This document shows positions 56,891 through 64,000 of a stretch of DNA of 64,000 nucleotides, one piece after another. A program made the position numbers and the translations under genes. The stretch is taken from assembly GCA_037718865.1 (NCBI GenBank), contig JBBJMP010000016.1, positions 69,667-133,666 of the forward strand, read 5' to 3'. Under the pieces are notes generated by a model that saw nothing but the letters and a program-made list of their open reading frames with translations, was not told the origin of the DNA and did not search any database. How positions within the stretch are numbered: the stretch's first letter is position 1; each line of letters opens with the position of its first letter. Origin of the DNA: JADCRZ01 sp037718865 (GTDB taxonomy: Bacteria; Bacteroidota; Bacteroidia; Chitinophagales; Chitinophagaceae).

Positions 56891-58147
56891 GGGTGCATTT
56901 AAAATTGTCGCATAAAAAAATGGCTAAATTTGGCAAACCAAATCTACCAACCCATGACGGAAGCCAATTTCATTGCCTTAGCGCAAAAGCGGTATGCAGA
57001 ATTACAAGCCTTAAATAAAATTGATAATTTTTACGACTACGAAAAAGAGTTTGAGAAAATATGGCGGGACCTGGGCAGGTCAGTCTTGGAAGCAAATATA
57101 AGTGACGTACCGGCCGACAGGCGTAAAAAAAAACACTCACCAAATTTGGGAAAGTCAGTATAAATAAAACCCATAGTTTTAGTAATGGTGCGAATGGTTT
57201 TCAAATAAGTCCTCATTTGCAGGAACTATTGGTGTATGCTGGCCAGATGGATTGTTATCAAAGATGCAATGAGGTGCTGGAAAAATTTATAGATATACAA
57301 GTGAGTACCTCCCAGGTTTATCTGGTAACAGATTGCTACGGCAAGTTAGCTGAAAAGGAAGTAAATGTTTGCCGGTCGTTAGAACCGGTAAAGAAAGGCG
57401 AAGTGTTGTATGTGGAAGCAGACGGCTCTATGCTGTTAACCCGGGATGAAGGTTGGAAGGAAGTAAAAGTGGGCAGGATGTTTACGAGCGACTCTTGCAT
57501 TGACCCTAACGGGAACTCAAGCTGGATAAGGCATTCACAATACGTAGCCCACCTGGGAAACCATAAGGATTTTACCAGCCATATGGATACGTTAATAGAG
57601 TCGTATGGCAGATTGGGGAAGCGATTGGTATTTATTGCTGATGGGGGAACATGGATAAAAAACTGGATAGAAGATGCCTATCCGCTAGCCGTATCCATAC
57701 TGGACTATTATCATGTTTGTGAACACCTGCATCAATTTGCCAATACTATTTTTACTGATGAAGCGAAGCTGAAAAAATGGACAGAAAAACAAAAAGAACT
57801 GTTATTACAAAGTAAAGTGACAGCGGTTATCAAAAACATAAAACGAAAAGATAGTGAAAGCCGGGACGCACTATCACTGATTAATTATTATACCAGCAAT
57901 GCTTATAGAATGGATTACCAATGCTATAAAAATACAGGTGCCGGTATAATAGGGTCGGGTGCAATAGAATCAGCACACAGAACAGTAGTGCAAAAGCGGA
58001 TGAAACAATCGGGGCAAAGATGGACTAACAACGGCGCTCAAAATATGCTAAATCTAAGAGTGTTATCAATGAATAAACAGTGGGGGAAAGTAGTAGAATT
58101 GATTAAAGAGGCCGCTTAAACGGATAGCGACAATTTTAAATGCACCC
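56891..58147. mobile_element. ISKra4 family element inserted in IS3 copy 1
   Basis: Perfect 21-bp terminal inverted repeats starting GGGTGCATTTAAAATTG (56891-56911 and 58127-58147) enclose one transposase gene. An 8-bp target duplication AATAATAA flanks the element (56883-56890 and 58148-58155). The sequence joined across the insertion matches the other IS3 copy near 63070. Confidence 0.92.
56954..58119 (+). CDS. ISKra4 family transposase made by a -1 frameshift
   Basis: The first frame (from the ATG at 56954, MTEANFIALAQKRYAELQALNKIDNFYDYEKEFEKIW) ends at about 57163. The second frame continues from the A9 run at 57125-57133 as KKTLTKFGKVSINKTHSF and reads to 58119. That second frame includes VLYVEADGSMLLTRDEGWKEVKVGRMF, ADGGTWIKNWIEDAYPLAVSILDYYHVCEHLHQFAN and SGAIESAHRTVVQKRMKQSGQRWTNNGAQNMLNLR, characteristic of ISKra4 transposases. 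The change of frame is -1 and coincides with the A-run, so programmed frameshifting is very likely. Confidence 0.9.
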
Positions 58148-58565
58148 AATAATAATGTTTCAAATGTAGTATTATTGTTTATTGTTATCAAAGTATATGC
58201 ATTGATGCCATGCCTCATAAAACCTAATCATAAGATTAATGGGCGATAGCCCATTCCATTTCTTCTTTCTTTTTTTGGTTCTTTTTTTCTTTAGTTTTTG
58301 ATTAATCGATTCCTTGAAATACTTATCCACATTGGCTTTCAGCAGTATTTATTATATCTGTTTTTGAAATTAATCTGGCTATATTTGTTTTGCCGGAACC
58401 AAGCGGAAACAGGCTCTGCAGAGGTGCAACCTGCCAGGAATAATTCCGGACATCGACGCATACATCAGCTCTTTGACATCTTCTGTTCAGGTGGACTCAG
58501 GTTGGCCGACAGGCAGCGGTCAATGAGCTGATCGGGAAGCGCAAATTTTTTTACTTGTTTTGCTT
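58148..58565. other. Conserved 3' tail of IS3 copy 1
   Basis: This ~420-bp stretch beyond orfB is repeated, with differences, at 63060-63482 in the second IS3 copy. On the minus strand, immediately after the orfB stop (ATGA overlap), an ATG opens a short frame: MKAKQVKKFALPDQLIDRCLSANLSPPEQ. In the second copy the corresponding frame reads MKVKPINNG...NRCLAANLSPPEN and continues to about 83 codons. This could be a third gene of the element or an accident of conservation. The plus-strand frames through the same DNA are not consistent. Confidence 0.45.
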
Positions 58566-59441
58566 TCATGTTGAAGCTAATTGTTTTTCATAATTGTTAG
58601 GAGATAAATAACCAATTGAAGAATGTAACCTGGAGGGGTTATAGTACATTTCAATAAACTCAAAAATTTTGCTATGGGAATCATCAGCGTTCAGGAACGC
58701 GCCGCCCTCTAAAAGCTCTGCTTTAAACCTGCTGAAAAAGGATTCCATATGCGCGTTGTCATAAGGATTATCGGCATCACTCATGCTTTGTGCAAGGGTA
58801 CGGTCTTCCAGTATTTTTCTAAACTTGTTTCCTGCATACTGGCCGCCACGATCGGAATGAATCATTAAACCGGGAAATACTTTACGTGACCTTAATGCCT
58901 TGCTCAAAGAGGCGGTAACCAATGCTTCACGCATATGGTCCTGCAAATCCCACCCCACTATTTTCCTGGAACAGATATCCATCCGGACAGACAGATAACG
59001 AAAGCCACCTTCGACCATGGGGATGTAGGTAATATCGCCTACCCACGCCTGGTTGATTGCCTCAGGAAAGACCAAGTCCTTGAAAAGGTTTGGGCTGATG
59101 GCATAAGGATGCCTGCTGTCGGTGGTCTTGGGAACAAAAGATCGCGGCTGTATAGCTTTGAGCGCATTGCCGACAAGATATTTGCGGACCTTATAGCGGC
59201 TTACATGCACTTTTTGATGGCTAAGTTCAGCCACTATTCTCCTAACGCCATATCGACGCTTATGTTCCTTGAAAACGGCAATCACCTTCTGTTCCATAAA
59301 ACTGTTTGTGGCTTTGATTTGATAGGTGCTTTTATTGTTCCATTCGTAGAAACTGCTGCGGCTGATTTGCATCACTTCGCATATTAACCGAAGCGGATGC
59401 TCATCGCGGATGCTATTGACAAAAGCGTACACTATTGTCAT
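58566..59441 (-). CDS. IS3 family transposase OrfB (integrase core)
   Basis: The 291-aa product has the IS3 integrase core: RRIVAELSHQKVHVSRYKVRK, WVGDITYIPMVEGGFRYLSVRMDICSRKIVGW, GLMIHSDRGGQYAG and NPYDNAHMESFFSRFKAELLEGGA. The three DDE acidic residues are present in these motifs. It overlaps the end of orfA by an ATGA. Upstream the frame continues into a run (TTTTAAAAAAAG) shared with orfA, so a -1 frameshift should make the full OrfAB transposase. Confidence 0.94.
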   Translation of the reverse strand: MTIVYAFVNSIRDEHPLRLICEVMQISRSSFYEWNNKSTYQIKATNSFMEQKVIAVFKEHKRRYGVRRIVAELSHQKVHVSRYKVRKYLVGNALKAIQPRSFVPKTTDSRHPYAISPNLFKDLVFPEAINQAWVGDITYIPMVEGGFRYLSVRMDICSRKIVGWDLQDHMREALVTASLSKALRSRKVFPGLMIHSDRGGQYAGNKFRKILEDRTLAQSMSDADNPYDNAHMESFFSRFKAELLEGGAFLNADDSHSKIFEFIEMYYNPSRLHSSIGYLSPNNYEKQLAST

Positions 59442-59749
59442 ATCCCGCGGCTGAAAATTCCCAAGGCTTTTTTTAAAATATCACGCTCCTGTTCGGTGCG
59501 CCGCAGTTCGGTTTTTAAACGCTCAATTTCCTCCAAAGAGTGATCGAATGTAAATGATTTTGTTCCCTTTTGATTTGAATTGCTGGAAGTGAATTGAGAA
59601 GCTTTATACCAACGGCGTAACAAAGATCCACTAACACCCAGGGCTATTGACAACTCCGAAACAGGGCGTCCGGCAGCAATCATTTTAATAACATCTTCTT
59701 TAAAAGCTAAATCATATTTCCTGTTTGTTCTCTTTTTAGATAAACTCAT
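59438..59749 (-). CDS. IS3 family OrfA (helix-turn-helix)
   Basis: The 103-aa product (RKYDLAFKEDVIKMIAAGRPVSELSIALGVSGSLLRRWYKA, then a leucine-zipper-like LEEIERLKTELRRTEQERDILKKALGIF) is the standard IS3 OrfA with an N-terminal HTH and a coiled coil. It ends with TGA overlapping the orfB start. The A-rich slippery site TTTTAAAAAAAG near its end permits a -1 shift into orfB. Confidence 0.93.
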   Translation of the reverse strand: MSLSKKRTNRKYDLAFKEDVIKMIAAGRPVSELSIALGVSGSLLRRWYKASQFTSSNSNQKGTKSFTFDHSLEEIERLKTELRRTEQERDILKKALGIFSRGI

Positions 59750-59800
59750 TGTTGCTCAAATTTAAGCAACTTTACTGTCCGGATTTATTGGTGCACCTCA

Positions 59801-59853
59801 AAGAGTAATGTCGCAGCAATTGTTGCTGAAAATAATAATTTTAATTTCTCCAT
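59801..59853 (-). pseudogene. 5' end of the split lipoprotein gene
   Basis: The minus strand reads ATG at 59853, encoding MEKLKLLFSATIAATLL, a lipoprotein signal cut by IS3 at 59801. It joins 56360-56840 after removal of the element and one AAG duplicate, regenerating the lipobox LTGC. Confidence 0.85.
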
Positions 59854-60375
59854 AATGGCTAATGTATTAGTTTAAATTGTTAGAGTGTGTCCCACAAGGT
59901 GACGCCCAACGTTGGACGGGTTGCAGCAGGCGGGGAATTTATAAAGTCCCGCCCGGGCCGAAGCCAAATTTATAATTATAGTTCATTGTTTATTCTATTG
60001 CTGAATTATAATGTCCCGCCCAAACCAATGTACAATAGCGATTATCGCTGATTGTTCTTCCGTCAAGCCCCACCTTTAGATTTGCTTTCAGCAATTATTA
60101 ATAAATAGTACTACTATTATTACTTTTCTTTTTTGCTTCTTTTTTCTTTGTTAATTGGTGTGTAAATGTGGATAAACGACATTTATAAACCAACCTGCCG
60201 GCATAAGCGAATTATCGCCCCACAAGGCTCTTTAGGCCTATCGCAAGTTCTAATCTTATGCCGGTTCTTTTTGAACACAGAATCAAATAGAAAATAGGGA
60301 TAGCAGCCCCATTATTAAGGTCTTGATCGGTTCAAAAACCAGGTTGATTTATTCACACTTAAATGTTTAAAAAGC
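59854..60375. other. Region upstream of the IS110 element with strong hairpins
   Basis: No gene is supported. There is a GC hairpin GGCGGG...CCCGCC at about 59930-59955 and, closer to the transposase, a long stem described separately. The stretch also contains a motif AATTTATAATTATAGTTCATTGTTT (in part similar to a site at 50222-50248 near the SDR gene). This may be remnant integration sequence, but the evidence is weak. Confidence 0.5.
60198..60264 (+). ncRNA. Candidate IS110 bridge RNA region
   Basis: CCGGCATAAG (60198-60207) pairs perfectly with CTTATGCCGG (60255-60264). The enclosed ~47 bases can form smaller stems, for example GCGA/TCGC and AGGC/GCCT. A second small hairpin (GTTC/GAAC) follows. 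The structure lies 110-180 bp upstream of an IS110 transposase. IS110 elements of the IS621 type encode their bridge RNA in the left-end non-coding region, so this is a plausible candidate, but the loops have not been matched to donor and target. Confidence 0.4.
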
Positions 60376-61395
60376 ATGAGCAAGGTATTAAAAAATTTTG
60401 TTGGTATCGACATTTCTAAAACATGGTTTGATGCTGCACTTATTAAAGCAGAAAATCCATCACAGACCATCCATCAGCAGTTCAGCCAAAAGCCGGAGGG
60501 CTTTAAAAAAATGCAGCAATGGTTACAACAGCATAACGTTTTAGCTGATGCAGAGACCCTTTTTTGCATGGAATATACCGGTTTGTATAATACCGGCCTG
60601 GTACATTACCTGGTAAAAAATAAAGCACAGTTATGGGTGGAGATGCCGTTGAGAATTAAAAAAGCCGGTGGCTTTGAAAGGGGTACCGATGACAAGGCAG
60701 CTGCTGTAAAAATAGCCTGGTACGCATTGCGTTACCACGACCAGGTTAAGCTCTGGCAGCCCTTGGATAGCAGTATTGAACGCATTAAAAACCTTATTGC
60801 CCAGCGCGATAGAATCATTAGCTCTATCAACCATCTCAGTGTTCCGGTAAATGAATTAAATGAATGCGGATGTGCCTGTGAAGCTAAGATAATGGAGAAG
60901 CTGCAGAAGCCGGTATTGAGGGCATTACAAAAAAGCAAACTTGCTATCGAAGCATTAATTACAAAAACAGTTCAGAAGGACGAAGAGCTGAATACAAAAG
61001 TAAAACGGGTTGTATCTATAAAAGGTATAGGGCCCGTAACAGCTATAGCACTAATGGTGTACACTAAAGGATTTACAGCCTTTGAAAACGGCAAACAACT
61101 GGCATGTTATTGCGGCGTGGTTCCATTTGATAAAAGCTCCGGAACAAGTGTGCGATACAAATCAACGGTCAGTCCCTTTGCCAATAAAAAGCTTAAAAAA
61201 TTGTTGCACCTCTGTGCATTATCAGCGATACAAAATGATAAAGAAATCAAGGCATATTATGACCGAAAAGTACTGGAAGGAAAAAACAAAATGAGCATTA
61301 TTAATGCAGTAAGAAATAAACTGGTTCACCGGGTTTTTGCCGTAATAAGGGAAGAGCGGATGTTTGAGGATAACTATGTTAGAAAATGTGCATAA
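60376..61395 (+). CDS. IS110 family transposase
   Basis: The 339-aa product has the DEDD RuvC-like domain (FVGIDISKTWFDAAL, FCMEYTGLYNTGLVHYL, RGTDDKAAAVKIAWYALRY) and the C-terminal serine-bearing domain (IKGIGPVTAIALMVYTKGF, LACYCGVVPFDKSSGTSVRYKSTVSPFANKKLKKLLHLCALSAI). IS110 enzymes lack inverted terminal repeats and use bridge RNA for target choice. The frame is intact. Confidence 0.95.
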   Translation: MSKVLKNFVGIDISKTWFDAALIKAENPSQTIHQQFSQKPEGFKKMQQWLQQHNVLADAETLFCMEYTGLYNTGLVHYLVKNKAQLWVEMPLRIKKAGGFERGTDDKAAAVKIAWYALRYHDQVKLWQPLDSSIERIKNLIAQRDRIISSINHLSVPVNELNECGCACEAKIMEKLQKPVLRALQKSKLAIEALITKTVQKDEELNTKVKRVVSIKGIGPVTAIALMVYTKGFTAFENGKQLACYCGVVPFDKSSGTSVRYKSTVSPFANKKLKKLLHLCALSAIQNDKEIKAYYDRKVLEGKNKMSIINAVRNKLVHRVFAVIREERMFEDNYVRKCA

Positions 61396-61482
61396 GGCTC
61401 AAAAAAAATAATAAATAAATGCTTTGTCAAGTCATAGAAAACTTGCTGCAACCCGAGGTTACCGGCTGTTGCATTCTGTCCA

Positions 61483-62211
61483 TCAACGATAATTTGTCAT
61501 CCAAAATGAATAGTCGCTTATCGATTCATAACTCTTTGAATTCTTGTCAATGCATTTTAAGTCCCATAAGGGCAACACAAACTGTTTCTTATCTGTTACT
61601 CTTTTGACTTTTGCATGTAAACCATATATTTCGTCTATGTCTTCTAGTAATTGAATAAATTCAAATTTGTCAGTATAACTTGGGTTTGTCTTTTTTAGTT
61701 CTTCATATTCCTTCTTACTCCAGCCTCCAAGTAAATATTTTTCTTCCCATGGAAAGTCCTCCATACCTGTCAATATAATTCGCTTTTGAATACTCCTTTG
61801 CAAATAGTCAAAATATGCTTTTTGTTTTTCTTCTGTCACTGATAGATCATCAGTTGACAGGATTGTCGCAATTCGTCTTTCTTGCTCATCAAAGGCAATA
61901 TGATGATAGTGCTTATCTATTTTTTCCATTTGATTCTTAACATCACTTTCTTTGTCTCTTGGTTTAGTCAATTCTATGTCATCTTTTCCCAAAAATATAA
62001 TAGAGTAATCATAGCCCTCTTCTTTTGAATTTTCTATAAATTCCTTGGGCAGCTGTTTTAATGTTATGCTGTCCCATGTAATTTCAATTAAATGTGATTC
62101 ATTGTTGGAGGCAATATCTGTAATTCTACCTTGCCAACCGCTCATGTCAAATTGATTAAGGTCTGGATCAAGAATTCCTTGCTTCACTTTAACACTGTCA
62201 CCTTTTTTCAT
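61483..62211 (-). CDS. CcbP-like calcium-binding family protein
   Basis: The 242-aa product starts MKKGDSVKVKQGILDPDLNQFDMSGWQGRITDI and continues HLIEITWDSITLKQLPKEFIENSKEEGYDYSIIFLGKDDIELTKPRD. It ends VLPLWDLKCIDKNSKSYESISDYSFWMTNYR. This fits the family related to the cyanobacterial calcium-binding protein CcbP, in which a short acidic beta domain binds calcium. It is cytosolic, with no signal peptide. Its biological role here is unknown. It sits between IS110 and IS1182 and is presumably cargo or chromosomal DNA spared by them. Confidence 0.7.
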   Translation of the reverse strand: MKKGDSVKVKQGILDPDLNQFDMSGWQGRITDIASNNESHLIEITWDSITLKQLPKEFIENSKEEGYDYSIIFLGKDDIELTKPRDKESDVKNQMEKIDKHYHHIAFDEQERRIATILSTDDLSVTEEKQKAYFDYLQRSIQKRIILTGMEDFPWEEKYLLGGWSKKEYEELKKTNPSYTDKFEFIQLLEDIDEIYGLHAKVKRVTDKKQFVLPLWDLKCIDKNSKSYESISDYSFWMTNYR

Positions 62212-62333
62212 CTAATTTTTGCTTTCTTTGCAATTGCCGGTAACGTCAGACTGTGAAAAAACATCTGCTGTTAAACAAATATACACACAATGTGCATAAG
62301 CCAATGGGCGTATGATCTTTGTAAGCATACAGT

Positions 62334-63023
62334 ATGCAATTCATACAGGGAGAGAACCGCTATCAAATTTACTTTATCACACTGGAAGAACAAGTGAGCG
62401 CTGATAATATCGTAAGGCTCATGGATGCATTTGGTGATAAGCTGGATCTTCAAAAACTCGGTTTCACTAACACCATACATAAGAGCGAGGGCCGGCCACC
62501 TTATGCGCCGGCAGTACTTTTAAAACTTTACCTATACGGTTATCTTAACAAAATACGCAGCAGTCGAAAACTGGAAAAAGAATGCAGCCGCAACATCGAA
62601 CTGCAATGGTTGCTTCAAAACCTGCAACCAAATTATCATACTATTGCCGACTTCCGCAAGGTGTATGCCGTGCCTCTGGAATCTATGTTCAGGCTGTATG
62701 TTCAATTCCTCAACGATGCTGGCCTGTTGGGCAAAACAACTGTTGGCATAGACGGCAGCAAGTTTAAAACCGTGAACAGCCGTAAGAATAATTATAATCA
62801 GAAAAAGATAGATAAGCACAAACAGTTTATAGAAGACAAGACCTATACATATTTACAGGAGCTTGATGAACTGGACAAACAGGAAAATACTACAGCCGCT
62901 GATGAACTCCAGGTTAAGAAAGAAAAGATAGCACAAGGGCTTGTTCAACTAAAGGAGCGCGCTATTAAATATGATTCCCTTCAGCAGCAGTTAAATAATA
63001 CAACAGACAAACAAGTCAGCTGA
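62334..63023 (+). pseudogene. IS1182 family transposase, cut by IS3 copy 2
   Basis: The N-terminal 229 codons read MQFIQGENRYQIYFITLEEQVSADNIVRLMDAFGDKLDLQKLGF, GRPPYAPAVLLKLYLYGYLNKIRSSRKLEKECSRNIELQWLLQNLQPNYHTIADFRK, GLLGKTTVGIDGSKFKTVNSRKNNYNQKKIDKHK. These are the DUF772 and early catalytic region of IS1182 transposases. The frame is lost where the IS3 terminus TGAGGTG begins at 63021. The C-terminal half, including later catalytic residues, is not in this window. Confidence 0.88.
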
Positions 63024-63482
63024 GGTGTGTCGATTTATCCGGACAGTAAAGTGTCTTAGTTTAGAATAATGTTTCAAATGTAATATTAATTGTTATCAAA
63101 GTAAATATGCTTTGATGCTGATGCCTCAGAAAACCTAATCATTAGATTCATGGGCGATAGCCCATTCCTTTTCTTCTTTCTTTTTTTGGTGCTTTTTTTC
63201 TTAAATTTTTCATCTGCTGATTCCTTTGAAATACTTATCCACATTGAGTTTCAACAGCATTTATTATTTTGTTATTGATGTTATTCATGATATATTTGTT
63301 TTGCCGGAATGAAGCAGAAACAGGCTCTGCAGAGGTGCAACCTGCCAGGAATAATTCCGGACATCGTAGGCATATTTTAAGCTCTTTGACAGTACTATTT
63401 TCAGGTGGGCTAAGGTTGGCAGCCAGACAGCGGTTAACGGGCTTGCCAGACGCCTTAGTACCGTTATTGATTGGCTTTACTT
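63024..63482. other. IS3 copy 2 tail, non-coding or small ORF
   Basis: The counterpart of 58148-58565. The minus-strand frame from 63486 (MKVKPINNG..., to 63235) is open for 83 codons and shares RCL-ANLSPPE with copy 1. No other gene is evident. Confidence 0.45.
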
Positions 63483-63946
63483 TCATGTTAATGCTAACTG
63501 GTTTTCAAAATTGTTAGGAGATAAATAGCCAATGGAAGAATGTAACCGTAAGGGGTTATAATACATTTCTATATAGTCGAAAATCTCGGTTTGGGAATCT
63601 TCAGCATCATGGAAGGCGCCACCTTCCATCAACTCTGCCTTGAACCTGCTGAATAAGGATTCTATATGCGCATTATCATATGGATTATCAGCATCACTCA
63701 TGCTTTGTATCACGGTTCTCCTATGCAGCATTTGCCTGAATTTAGTCCCTGCATACTGCCCGCCACGATCGGAATGTATCATTAACCCAGGCGATACTTT
63801 TCGTGTCCTTATTGCCTTATTGAGAGAGGCTGTAACCAGCGATTCCTGCATGTGATCCTGCAGGTCCCATCCTACTATTTTCCTGGAACACAGGTCCATC
63901 CATACAGACAAATAGCGGAAAACTCCTGCAGCCATTGGTATGTAGG
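63483..63946 (-). pseudogene. IS3 OrfB, C-terminal part, cut by IS4
   Basis: The frame reads AAGVFRYLSVWMDLCSRKIVGWDLQDHMQESLVTA, GLMIHSDRGGQYAGTKF and NPYDNAHIESLFSRFKAELMEGGAF, matching the OrfB at 58566-59441 with substitutions. The N-terminal half lies beyond the inserted IS4 element. The second and third DDE motifs remain. Confidence 0.9.
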
Positions 63947-64000
63947 TAACTCAAGTTTCGCAGATAAAATTTAGATGGAAAGAAAAGAAAAATAAATAAA
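63947..64000 (+). mobile_element. Left end of a second IS4 copy (continues beyond window)
   Basis: These 54 bp are identical to 47867-47920, the left terminus of the truncated IS4 element. Orientation is the same. The element interrupts the IS3 orfB. Confidence 0.9.

Larger units (their letters stand above)
56841..59800. mobile_element. IS3 family element (copy 1), itself interrupted by ISKra4
   Basis: One end reads TGAGGTGTGTTGATTTTGCC followed by CCGGACAGTAAAGT at 56841. The other end, at 59800, is the reverse complement of a nearly identical terminus (TGAGGTG...TCCGGACAGTAAAGT). A 3-bp target duplication AAG flanks both sides (56838-56840 and 59801-59803). The orfA and orfB genes lie on the minus strand at 59438-59749 and 58566-59441. 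Beyond orfB is a ~420-bp conserved tail. The ISKra4 element sits near the 3' terminus. Confidence 0.9.
63021..63946. mobile_element. IS3 family element (copy 2), cut by IS4
   Basis: The terminus TGAGGTGTGTCGATTTATCC is followed by GGACAGTAAAGT, as in copy 1. The ~420-bp tail and the 3' part of orfB follow on the minus strand. The orfB frame is lost at about 63947, where the exact sequence of the IS4 left end begins. This copy diverges from copy 1 in many positions, so it is an older or independent arrival. Confidence 0.9.

Noticed and set aside
58298..58531. Plus-strand frame with FCRNQAETGSAEVQPARNNSGHRR, conserved in the second IS3 copy
   Set aside because: The two copies diverge in frame outside this patch and the opposite strand explains the conservation at least as well, so I do not call it a gene.
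59898..59925. GCCCAAC and GTTGGAC motifs (and GTTGGGC at 55812) look like integron attC core boxes
   Set aside because: The pairs are not at the expected spacing or orientation around the neighbouring genes and no integron integrase is seen; the tyrosine recombinase at 50419 belongs with the IS91 unit.
1..64000. CRISPR array or cas genes
   Set aside because: No short direct repeats with regular unique spacers were seen; the only tandem arrays are the 260-bp units and the IS21 terminal repeats, which have no spacer structure.

Overview
The window comes from a Bacteroidota genome, most likely a Chitinophagaceae-like soil or freshwater bacterium. I infer this from three SusC/SusD pairs, two type IX secretion (T9SS) C-terminal signals, FG-GAP/ASPIC lipoproteins, DUF3127, and weak ribosome binding sites. 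Species cannot be assigned from the sequence alone.

Layout. (1) 1-14.4 kb is polymer and nutrient uptake: an ASPIC/UnbV lipoprotein (cut by the window edge), a T9SS-exported adhesin-like protein, a haem-motif FG-GAP lipoprotein, a complete susC-susD pair on the minus strand, and a divergent susC-susD pair whose susC has lost its middle. (2) 14.5-19.4 kb holds an E1-like/rhodanese sulfur-carrier enzyme, a sigma-factor remnant, an array of about four 260-bp units rich in GC palindromes, a Gfo/Idh/MocA oxidoreductase and a DUF3127 protein. (3) 19.4-28.7 kb is an AT-rich glycan locus: an ABC exporter (Wzm/Wzt type), an FkbM methyltransferase and five glycosyltransferases, one fused to a left-handed beta-helix acyltransferase. 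(4) 28.8-33.1 kb is a translesion pair, DinB and a short DnaE2-like polymerase with a degenerate PHP domain. (5) 33.1-36.3 kb is the most interesting region: two minus-strand genes, one a SIR2-like NADase domain fused to a trypsin-fold domain that lacks its catalytic His and Ser, the other a nucleoside-deoxyribosyltransferase/TIR-like domain fused to TPR-like repeats resembling the TRAF-binding region of animal ASK1 kinases. Together they look like an undescribed nucleotide-centred defence or cell-suicide module. (6) 36.5-47.8 kb returns to catabolism: susC-susD, aldo/keto reductase, a beta-helix/PA14 T9SS protein, a serine hydrolase and a VOC protein. (7) 47.87-64 kb is an insertion-sequence graveyard with IS4, IS91 plus tyrosine recombinase, IS21, ISKra4, IS3, IS110 and IS1182 elements, several nested inside each other. 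The cargo between them is an SDR enzyme, a MazE-like antitoxin stump, a CcbP-like protein and a lipoprotein gene split by an IS3 insertion.

How they work together (inference): the SusC/D, T9SS and FG-GAP genes form polymer capture and breakdown loci. The glycan cluster builds and exports a surface polysaccharide. The SIR2/TPR pair sits between housekeeping-type loci, like a defence island of two genes. The right end is a hotspot where repeated transposition has broken earlier genes. The same IS4 element begins at 47,867 and again at 63,947 in the same orientation, bracketing this 16-kb hotspot.
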